Below are positions 57,256 through 64,000 of a stretch of 64,000 nucleotides of DNA, in pieces; the stretch's first letter is position 1; each line of letters opens with the position of its first letter. The notes below the pieces were generated by a model. The model was not told the origin of the DNA. It did no database searches and was given only the letters and a program-made list of their open reading frames with translations. The stretch is from Janthinobacterium sp. PAMC25594. GTDB lineage: Bacteria > Pseudomonadota > Gammaproteobacteria > Burkholderiales > Burkholderiaceae_D. A program made the position numbers and the translations under genes. Where the stretch lies: the NCBI RefSeq assembly GCF_019443505.1, contig NZ_CP080377.1, positions 3,534,001 to 3,598,000 of the forward strand, read 5' to 3'.

Positions 57256-59163
57256 ATGCATCTGCTCCGCCGCCTCTCCATCCAGAAAAAATTGATGTTC
57301 AGCATGGGCTTGTGCCTGCTGCTATTCATGGCGATCTCGTCCGTCCTCAGCGTGCGCATGAGCAGCGAGTATGTGCGCGAGCGCGTCGTCAACCAGGAAC
57401 TGCCGGCGCAAGTGGGTGAAATCCGCAACGATGTGTTGCGCCAGATCAGCCAACCCCTGTCCGTGGCCATGACCATGGCCAACGATGTCTTCCTGCAAGA
57501 CTGGGAAGACGCCGGCCTGCCCGAGAGCGGCATCGCCACCTTCCAGCGCTATGCCACCGCCCTGAAGGAAAAGAACAAGGCGGCGTCGGTCAGCTGGGCC
57601 TCCGGCAGCACCGGCAAGTATTTCACCACGGGCGGCCTGATGCGCACACTGGACAAGAACCAGGCGTCGGACAAATGGTTTTATGGCTTGCTGGCCAGCG
57701 ACAAGGGCTACACCATGGATATCGACAAGGATGTCGGCTCGACCAGCTTCATGCTGTTCCTGAATGCCCGGGGCCAGACAGCGGGCGGCAAGCAGGTCGT
57801 CACGGGCCTGGGCTTGAGCATCGATGCCCTGGCCGAGACCATCCGCCGCTACACGATCGGCCAGACCGGCTATGTCTACCTGGTGCGCGCCGACGGCAGC
57901 CTGTTGATCCACCGCGACCCTGCCCTGGCCGACGGCAAGCATCAGTTGAAGGACTTGCCCGGCTTTAGCGAAGAACTGAGCAAGAGCCTGCTGACCGGTA
58001 ACAAGTACGCGCATGCCAGCTACGCGGCGCCCACCGGCAAACAACTGGTGGCCGCTTCCTTCGTGCCAGAACTGAATCTGTACGTGGTGGCCGAAGTGCC
58101 GGAAGCGGAAGTGCTGGGCAATGTCACGCGTTCGGCCCTGATCGCCGCGCTGATCGCCGGGCTGGTCGGTGGCGGCATCGCCCTGTGCATCATTTATGTC
58201 ATCAGCCGCGCCATCGCCGCCCCTGTGGCGCGGGCGGCGGACATGCTCAGCGAAATCGCCAGCGGGAACGGCGACCTGAGCCGCCGCATGCCCGTCGAAT
58301 CGGAAGACGAGGTCGGCGCGCTGGCTGCCGCCTTCAACCGTTTCGTCGCATCGCTGAACGTGACAATACGCGAAGTACGCGACAGTACCGGGGCCATTGC
58401 CAGCGCATCGAGCCAGATCGCGTCGGGCAACCTGGACCTGTCGGCGCGCACGGAAACCCAGGCATCGAGCCTGGAAGAGACGGCGGCGGCCATGGAAGAA
58501 CTGACGTCGACCGTGAAACAGAATGCGGACAACGCGCGCCAGGCAAACCAGTTGGTGGTGTCGGCGTCAAGCCATGCCGTCAAGGGTGGCGAAGTGGTCG
58601 GACAAGTCGTACAGACGATGGGCGCGATTACGGAAAGTTCGCGCAAGATCGCGGACATTATCGGCGTGATCGACGGCATTGCCTTTCAAACCAATATCCT
58701 CGCCCTGAACGCGGCGGTCGAGGCGGCACGCGCGGGCGAACAGGGCCGCGGCTTTGCCGTGGTGGCGACAGAAGTGCGCAACCTGGCGCAACGCTCGGCA
58801 GCGGCGGCGAAGGAAATCAAGGACTTGATCGTCGACTCGGGCAGCAAGGTGGAAGCGGGCAGCAAGCTGGTCGACTCGGCCGGCGCCACCATGCAGGACA
58901 TCGTCGTCTCCGTCCAGAGGGTCGCCGACCTGATGGGAGAAATCGCTTCGGCCAGCCAGGAACAAAGCCAGGGCATCGCGCAAGTCAATGCCACGGTGAC
59001 GCAGATGGATGATGCGACCCAGCAAAATGCGGCCCTGGTGGAGGAAGCGGCGGCGGCAGCCCAATCCCTGCAGGATCAGGCGGGCCGGCTGGCGCAGGTG
59101 GTCAGCGTCTTCAAGCTGGAAGAGATCAAATCGCCGGTGCTTTCACGCTCGCCGCTTGCTTGA
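57256..59163 (+). CDS. Methyl-accepting chemotaxis protein with Cache-type sensor
   Basis: 635 aa. TM1 at about 13-33 ([20 protein letters not shown]), then a periplasmic dCache-like domain (about 36-290) with [22 protein letters not shown]2 at about 297-322, and HAMP ([20 protein letters not shown]). The long methyl-accepting coiled coil contains the hairpin tip [20 protein letters not shown] and [20 protein letters not shown]. The ATG is preceded by AGGG. There is no C-terminal CheR/CheB tether pentapeptide. Ligand unknown; no che genes nearby. Its 3' end overlaps the next, opposite gene by 38 bp. Confidence 0.94.
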   Translation: MHLLRRLSIQKKLMFSMGLCLLLFMAISSVLSVRMSSEYVRERVVNQELPAQVGEIRNDVLRQISQPLSVAMTMANDVFLQDWEDAGLPESGIATFQRYATALKEKNKAASVSWASGSTGKYFTTGGLMRTLDKNQASDKWFYGLLASDKGYTMDIDKDVGSTSFMLFLNARGQTAGGKQVVTGLGLSIDALAETIRRYTIGQTGYVYLVRADGSLLIHRDPALADGKHQLKDLPGFSEELSKSLLTGNKYAHASYAAPTGKQLVAASFVPELNLYVVAEVPEAEVLGNVTRSALIAALIAGLVGGGIALCIIYVISRAIAAPVARAADMLSEIASGNGDLSRRMPVESEDEVGALAAAFNRFVASLNVTIREVRDSTGAIASASSQIASGNLDLSARTETQASSLEETAAAMEELTSTVKQNADNARQANQLVVSASSHAVKGGEVVGQVVQTMGAITESSRKIADIIGVIDGIAFQTNILALNAAVEAARAGEQGRGFAVVATEVRNLAQRSAAAAKEIKDLIVDSGSKVEAGSKLVDSAGATMQDIVVSVQRVADLMGEIASASQEQSQGIAQVNATVTQMDDATQQNAALVEEAAAAAQSLQDQAGRLAQVVSVFKLEEIKSPVLSRSPLA

Positions 59164-59626
59164 AGAAATCATAAATGCCGCTTTCACTCATGCGGCGGGC
59201 GTTCGCCAGTTCGCCGCCCTTGGTGGCGTACAGCACCTGGTTGTTGTCGCTCGATACGAGCACGGCAGCCGGGATGCCTTTCTTGAGCGGATTGCCATAG
59301 GCGTGCGCCACGTCCAGGTTATGGTCGAAGTTGCCCACATCGACCTTGACGACCTTGAACTGCTGTTGCATCAACTCGGCGTTCTTGCCTTCCTTCAAGG
59401 CCTTGTCGAGCGCACGGCAATCCTCGCACCAGTTGGCGCCAAAGATCAGCAAGACAGGCACGTGCGCCGCCTTGGCGTCGGCCAGCGCGCGGGCCACGTC
59501 GGCCTTGGCGTCGGCCGCCGCGTTGTACGGCAAGTGCGGCGTGGCGACCGGGTTGCTTGGCGTTGGCGCAGCGGCAACGGCGGTGCCGGCAAGCAGCAGG
59601 CTGGCAAAGAAAAGGGAAAGGCGCAT
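59126..59626 (-). CDS. Exported thioredoxin-fold protein
   Basis: 166 aa. The signal peptide (1-19, [18 protein letters not shown]) precedes a thioredoxin fold with the redox motif WCEDC in [20 protein letters not shown], and a cis-Pro region [19 protein letters not shown] lies six bases before the ATG; earlier in-frame starts lack one. A periplasmic disulfide or reductant role is likely. The last 38 bp overlap the end of the chemoreceptor gene on the opposite strand. Confidence 0.88.
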   Translation of the reverse strand: MRLSLFFASLLLAGTAVAAAPTPSNPVATPHLPYNAAADAKADVARALADAKAAHVPVLLIFGANWCEDCRALDKALKEGKNAELMQQQFKVVKVDVGNFDHNLDVAHAYGNPLKKGIPAAVLVSSDNNQVLYATKGGELANARRMSESGIYDFFKQAASVKAPAI

Positions 59627-59785
59627 GCAGGGCTCCTGAGAGAAATCGTGAGGCCAGCTGAACAGCTGCCAGCGGGCGTGATTGTCTAGAATATGCCTGC
59701 TTGTAGGAAATATCCACCATTTAATTGCACTGTGCTTATGCGCAAAACGCATAAGCGCGTATCAGCGCCACCAAGGAGTCGCCGC

Positions 59786-60082
59786 TTGAGCATGCCAGAT
59801 ACCCTGCCCCCGACACTGTCCGGCGCCGCGCACATGCTGCGCAGCGCCTACCCCGGTGGCATGCCAGAGACGGCGTATGTCGCCGTGCTGGCCCTGCTGT
59901 ATGAACACTTTTCCGACCGCAACCTGGCCGAGCTGATGGCCGCCGTCACGGGCAAAGATGCGGCGACGATTCTCAATGACGTCTATGCCTGCGCCAGCAG
60001 CAGGCCGGAGGCGGCCGCCATCGCAGCCGCCAGGCGCCTGCTGGAGCGGCACGGCCTGCAGGCGGTCTGCGCCGAGGATTAA
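59786..60082 (+). CDS. Small conserved protein, resembles DUF3349
   Basis: 98 aa from TTG 59786, which has AAGGAG at a 7-nt spacing; the ATG at 59792 is 13 nt from the same site and less likely. The helical sequence LSGAAHMLRSAYPGGMPETA and YVAVLALLYEHFSDRNLAEL reminds of DUF3349 proteins, a tentative match from memory. No signal peptide or TM. It stands alone between a divergent thioredoxin gene and the HPP gene. Function unknown. Confidence 0.65.
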   Translation: MSMPDTLPPTLSGAAHMLRSAYPGGMPETAYVAVLALLYEHFSDRNLAELMAAVTGKDAATILNDVYACASSRPEAAAIAAARRLLERHGLQAVCAED

Positions 60083-60161
60083 TGCCCACCGGCAGCGAAA
60101 TGCAACGCATGGGATAATCTCGGGCTCACACTGAGCAACGCGGCCCGAACGCGCCCTCCCC

Positions 60162-61328
60162 ATGACGACTTCTTTCCTGGCACGCTGGCTGCCGCAACCG
60201 AACAACGGCAGCCGCCGCGAACAATTGCGCGCCTGCGCGGGCGCCATCTGCGGCCTGCTGCTCACTGGTCTCGTCTGCCATTTCCTGCTGGCCCCCGACA
60301 GCGCCAGCGTCTACCTGATCGCGCCCATGGGCGCCTCGGCCGTGCTGCTGTTCTGCCTGCCAGCGAGCCCGCTGGCGCAACCGTGGTCGGTGGTGGGCGG
60401 CAATGTCGTCTCCGGCCTGGTCGGCATGGCCTGCGTCAAATGGCTGGGATCTGGCGTGGGCGTGGCGGCGCTGGCGGCCTGCCTGGCCATCAGCGCCATG
60501 TTTGCCCTGCGCTGTTTGCATCCGCCGGGCGGCGCCGTGGCGCTCACCACCGTCGTCGGTGGCGCCAGCGTGCATGCGGCCGGCTTTGAATTCGTCTTCA
60601 TCACCGTGCTGTTCAATTCCGCCGTGCTGGTCGCCTGCGCCGTGCTGTACAACAACCTGACGGGACGTCGCTACCCGCACATCCAGCAACTGGTCGCGCC
60701 ACATCCGCACGCCACCAGCGATGACGTACCCAGCAACCGCCTGGGCTTTTCGCCGGACGACCTCGATGCCGTCTTGCGCCAGCACAGCGAAGTGCTCGAC
60801 ATCAGCCGCGACGATTTGCAAGCGATCTTCCTGCAAACGGAAATGCGCGCCTACCAGCGCCGCTTCGGCGTCGTCACCTGCGCCGACATCATGTCGAAAG
60901 ACGTGCTCAGCGTGGAATTCGGCACGCCGCTCGATGTTGCCTGGCGCACCATGCGCGAGCACGACGTGGGCGCCTTGCCCGTCATCAACCGGGCGCGCCG
61001 CGTGATCGGCATCATCACGCAGACGGATTTTCTGCGCCATGGAGGCCTCGACGATTATCAGGGCATGCGCCAGCGCCTGCGCGGCTTGCTGCAGCGCAGC
61101 GGGCTGTCCCACGGCGACAAGCCCGAGGTGGTGGGCCAGCTGATGACGCCATCGCCGCACACGGCCCGCCTGGGCACGCCCATCATCGACCTGGTGCCGC
61201 TGATGGCCGACGCCGGCTATCACCATATTCCCATCCTCGACGCTGAAGAGCGCCTGGCCGGCATCATCAGCCAGTCCGATCTGATGGCGGCCTTATATGA
61301 AAGCCGCTTTGCCGAGGCGGCCGCATGA
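60162..61328 (+). CDS. HPP-family membrane protein with two CBS domains
   Basis: 388 aa. Four TMs in residues 25-165 with the family signature ALRCLHPPGGAVALTTVVGG; the cytosolic C-terminal half has a CBS pair (about 243-300 ADIMSKDVLSVEFGTPLDVA, and about 325-382 QLMTPSPHTARLGTPIIDLV). HPP proteins are linked to nitrite or anion handling in plants and cyanobacteria; the bacterial substrate is unknown, and CBS pairs usually sense adenosyl nucleotides. An extended -10 TGGGATAAT lies at 60110-60118; no SD is seen. It overlaps the peptidase gene by 4 nt. Confidence 0.87.
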   Translation: MTTSFLARWLPQPNNGSRREQLRACAGAICGLLLTGLVCHFLLAPDSASVYLIAPMGASAVLLFCLPASPLAQPWSVVGGNVVSGLVGMACVKWLGSGVGVAALAACLAISAMFALRCLHPPGGAVALTTVVGGASVHAAGFEFVFITVLFNSAVLVACAVLYNNLTGRRYPHIQQLVAPHPHATSDDVPSNRLGFSPDDLDAVLRQHSEVLDISRDDLQAIFLQTEMRAYQRRFGVVTCADIMSKDVLSVEFGTPLDVAWRTMREHDVGALPVINRARRVIGIITQTDFLRHGGLDDYQGMRQRLRGLLQRSGLSHGDKPEVVGQLMTPSPHTARLGTPIIDLVPLMADAGYHHIPILDAEERLAGIISQSDLMAALYESRFAEAAA

Positions 61329-62422
61329 CGCCATTCCAGGCACTGCTGACCGGCCCCGATGGCGGCGCCGCCGGCACACCCGTCAGCGCGCATTTTTTCG
61401 GCAGGCAGCTGGCCATCGACGCGCCCGGCCATGACGTGGATGTGGCGCAGCTGGTCGTCAGCGTGGGCGGTGTCGACGGACCGGAACTGTTCCTGAACTG
61501 GCTCGACGAACAAGGACGGCAAGCCTCGCTCAAGCCGCTGACAGCGGGCGACATCGCCATCGTGTTAAAAGAAGCGCCACCCGCGCTGCAGCCGCAACTG
61601 CAGCGCCTGTGGGGCGAGCGCCAGCGCAACCGGCGGCAAGTATCGGGCTGGCTGGCCGGCTTGACGGGCGCGACCGTCGTCGCTGCCGCCCTGCTGTGGT
61701 GGCAAGGGGGCAACGCCATCGGCGCGCTGACGGGATGGATCCCCTTGTCGACGGAAAAACAGCTGGGCGAACTGGCCCTGTCGCAAGTGCGCGCGCAGGG
61801 CGGCATCATTGAGAACGGCGTGGCGCAGCAGACGGTGCAGGAGATCGGCCGCAAGCTGACAACGGGGTCGCGCTACCAGTACCGCTGGCTGGTCAAGCAG
61901 GATGACACGGTCAACGCGTTTGCCATACCGGGCGGCATCATCGTCGTGCATACGGGCTTGCTGCGCCAGGCGGGCGATCCGGGCGAGCTGGCCGGCGTGC
62001 TCGCGCATGAAGTGCAGCACGTGGAGCGACGCCATTCGCTGCGGCAGATGATCAGCAGCCTGGGCTGGGGCGCCCTGGTGGGCGTGACCATCGGCGACAT
62101 CAGCGCCGTGGCCGCCATGCTGGCGCACCAGGCGGGCACCCTGTATTTCAGCCGCGATATGGAAGAGGAAGCGGACCGCCTGGGTTTGCTCGCCTTGCAG
62201 CGCGCACAGATCCGTCCCGACGGCATGCTGCGCTTTTTTCAGAAGCGCGATGACAAGGACAAGGCCAAGGTGCCGGGCTGGATTTCCTCGCACCCGCAGA
62301 CGGCGGCGCGCGCACAGCAGATCGAGAGCCTGATCGCCGCCACGCCCTGCCCCGCCTGCGTGCCATTGCACAGCAGCGGCTGGCAGCAGATGAAAGCGGC
62401 CTTGCCGCCTACAGCGAAATAG
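61325..62422 (+). CDS. M48-family membrane metallopeptidase
   Basis: 365 aa. A cytosolic N-terminal 100 residues, one TM at about 108-126, then an M48 peptidase domain with HEVQH (His228, Glu229, His232) in LAGVLAHEVQHVERRHSLRQ and the third-ligand region DMEEEADRLGLLAL. The helix WGALVGVTIGDISAVAAML may touch the membrane. Related peptidases (BepA/LoiP/HtpX relatives) act in envelope quality control. ATGA overlap with the HPP-CBS gene indicates translational coupling and suggests a joint role. Confidence 0.88.
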   Translation: MTPFQALLTGPDGGAAGTPVSAHFFGRQLAIDAPGHDVDVAQLVVSVGGVDGPELFLNWLDEQGRQASLKPLTAGDIAIVLKEAPPALQPQLQRLWGERQRNRRQVSGWLAGLTGATVVAAALLWWQGGNAIGALTGWIPLSTEKQLGELALSQVRAQGGIIENGVAQQTVQEIGRKLTTGSRYQYRWLVKQDDTVNAFAIPGGIIVVHTGLLRQAGDPGELAGVLAHEVQHVERRHSLRQMISSLGWGALVGVTIGDISAVAAMLAHQAGTLYFSRDMEEEADRLGLLALQRAQIRPDGMLRFFQKRDDKDKAKVPGWISSHPQTAARAQQIESLIAATPCPACVPLHSSGWQQMKAALPPTAK

Positions 62423-62550
62423 CAACATTCCCCTCATACAATTTATCCAACCGCACTGGGCAATGGCGTATGCTTACGCCCCGGCGGCCCCCGGCCACCC
62501 CGACCTCGCTACGCCTCCGTTCATTCCCCTCCTTACAAAGGACATCGCGC

Positions 62551-64000
62551 ATGAAGCATCGTTTTGCCGCCGGCACCCTCGGCACCCTGGCCATCTCCCT
62601 GTTGTTCGCCTACGCGCCCATGGCGCAAGCGGTCCAGCCCATTGCCAAAGGCGTGGCCGTCAGTACGCCGCAAGCCAAGCAACGATTGCAGGTCGTGGCC
62701 GATCAGTACTACGATGCACAGGCCCGTTTCGAGCCGATCAATGCGACCGAAAGCGGCGACAACCGTTTTGACGACCAGCTCGGTTCAGCCATCGTGCCCG
62801 CCGCGCGCGCGAAACAATTTGCCCTGTACCGCCAGTACCAGAAGACCCTGCGCAGCATCGGCCGCGCGCAGCTGTCGCACCAGGACCAGATCAACTACGA
62901 TATCCTCGACTATGAACTGGCGACGGCGCTGAGCTTCGAGCGCTTCCCCGAATACCTGTTGCCACTGAACCAGATGGACAGCATGCCCGTCACCCTGGCC
63001 AATTATGCGGGCGGCGAGGCATCGCAGCCGTTGACCACGGTCAAGCAGTACGACGCTTACCTGAGCCGTATTGGCCAGTTGCCCGGCTGGATAGACCAGG
63101 CCATCGCCAATATGCAAGTCGGCATACAAAAGGGCATCGTGCTGCCGAAGGCGCTGACGGAATCTGCCCTGCCGCAATTCAAAAAGCTCGTCAGCGCCAC
63201 GCCGCAGGACAGCGTCTATTACACGCCCATCAAGAACTTGCCGGCCAGCTTTTCCGAGGCCGACAAGGCGCGCCTGACGCAAACGTACACCGTCATCATC
63301 GCGGCCAAGCTGATGCCCGCGCTGCAGCGCCTGTCCACCTTCATGGAACGCGATTACCTGCCGGCCAGCCGCACGAGCAGCGGCTGGAGCGCCCTGCCCG
63401 ATGGCGCTGCCTGGTACCAGGCGCGCGTGGCCAGCAGCACCACCACGGACTTGAAACCGGAGCAGATCCACGCCATCGGCTTGAAGGAAGTGGCGCGCAT
63501 CCAGGAACAATACGCGATCGTGGGCCCGAAGATGGGCTACACCGGCCCGGCCGCCGGCTTGCCCGTGTGGGTCTCGGAACAGGCGAAATACCGCCCGTTC
63601 AAGACGGAGCAGGAAGTGCTCGACGTCTACCGCAAGCTGAACGTGCTGCTCGACAGCAAATTGCCTGCCCTGTTCACCCTGGTACCGAAAGCGCCGCTGG
63701 ACTTGCGCCTGGAGCCTGAACTGAGCCGCGACACGGCCGCCGACCACTACACGGCGCCCGCGGCCGACGGCTCGCGCCCCGGCGTGTTCTGGTCCGTCGT
63801 CACCGATCCGAAACAGTATGGCGACACGGGCATGACCACCTTGTTCCTGCACGAAGGCAAGCCTGGCCACCATTTCCACCTGGCGCTGGTGCAAGAGATG
63901 GACTTGCCGAACTTCCGCCGTTTCGGCGGCAACAATGCCTTCACGGAAGGCTGGGCCCTGTACGCGGAAACCCTGGGCAAGGAAATGGGCCTGTTCGACG
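62551..64000 (+). CDS. DUF885 family peptidase (partial)
   Basis: First 483 codons; the 3' end lies beyond the right edge. The signal peptide (about 1-27, ending APMAQA-VQ) targets the periplasm. The zinc motif HEGKPGHHFH and the following NAFTEGWALYAETLGKEM are signatures of DUF885 proteins, a thermolysin-like carboxypeptidase or dipeptidase group. AAGGA precedes the ATG at good spacing. The 128-nt gap upstream shows no clear promoter. Confidence 0.9.
   Translation, partial: MKHRFAAGTLGTLAISLLFAYAPMAQAVQPIAKGVAVSTPQAKQRLQVVADQYYDAQARFEPINATESGDNRFDDQLGSAIVPAARAKQFALYRQYQKTLRSIGRAQLSHQDQINYDILDYELATALSFERFPEYLLPLNQMDSMPVTLANYAGGEASQPLTTVKQYDAYLSRIGQLPGWIDQAIANMQVGIQKGIVLPKALTESALPQFKKLVSATPQDSVYYTPIKNLPASFSEADKARLTQTYTVIIAAKLMPALQRLSTFMERDYLPASRTSSGWSALPDGAAWYQARVASSTTTDLKPEQIHAIGLKEVARIQEQYAIVGPKMGYTGPAAGLPVWVSEQAKYRPFKTEQEVLDVYRKLNVLLDSKLPALFTLVPKAPLDLRLEPELSRDTAADHYTAPAADGSRPGVFWSVVTDPKQYGDTGMTTLFLHEGKPGHHFHLALVQEMDLPNFRRFGGNNAFTEGWALYAETLGKEMGLFD

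Overview
The window looks like chromosomal DNA of a GC-rich betaproteobacterium, most probably Oxalobacteraceae close to Janthinobacterium or Massilia. The basis is the str/S10/spc ribosomal order, the beta-type ribosomal protein sequences, a vestige of a PEP-CTERM sorting signal, and the accessory gene content. This is judged by eye; no database search was run.

Left third, minus strand (1-22641). Reading right to left: rpsL-rpsG-fusA-tuf-rpsJ, then a foreign-looking block, then rplC-rplD-rplW-rplB-rpsS-rplV-rpsC-rplP-rpmC-rpsQ, then a terminator and a new promoter, then rplN-rplX-rplE-rpsN-rpsH-rplF-rplR-rpsE-rpmD-rplO-secY (secY runs off the left edge). The S10 operon is therefore split. 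rpsJ sits with tuf, and about 7.8 kb separates it from rplC. That block carries creB-creC-creD (two-component system plus inner-membrane protein), a decayed DUF817 gene and a large TonB-dependent receptor. rplC has its own good sigma70 promoter. A 158-bp inverted-repeat-bounded element lies between creC and creD.

Middle (23075-38215). An EptA-like phosphoethanolamine transferase and a membrane-anchored MutS-like ATPase come first. They are followed by a compact six-gene operon: HlyD-type adaptor, ABC ATPase, two MacB/FtsX-type permeases, an NtrC-family regulator and its histidine kinase. This operon is preceded by a near-consensus sigma54 (-24/-12) promoter, and upstream of that by a phased array of five GGACA repeats, as expected of a self-regulated sigma54 efflux or signalling module. 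The operon ends in a terminator beside a frameshifted remnant of a PEP-CTERM C-terminus. After it come a spermidine-synthase-like protein, a MocR-type regulator broken by a 14-bp tandem duplication, a divergent PNPOx-fold protein and an exported methyltransferase-fold protein.

Right third (38213-64000). A REP/BIME-like repeat separates convergent genes. Next are a periplasmic serine hydrolase and two M1 metallopeptidases, then a yybP-ykoY (Mn2+) riboswitch in front of a TMEM165/GDT1-family transporter. An 8.8-kb cyclic beta-1,2-glucan synthase gene follows. After it come a three-part cysteine desulfurase/MBL-like/rhodanese fusion with a divergent Lrp-type regulator, a chemoreceptor overlapping a thioredoxin-like gene tail to tail, a small conserved protein, an HPP-CBS membrane protein coupled to an M48 peptidase, and a DUF885 peptidase running off the right edge.

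Most promising for follow-up: the sigma54-controlled ABC module with its GGACA array, the reversible-looking 14-bp duplication in the MocR gene, the split S10 operon with its inserted locus, the Mn riboswitch, and the desulfurase-rhodanese fusion.
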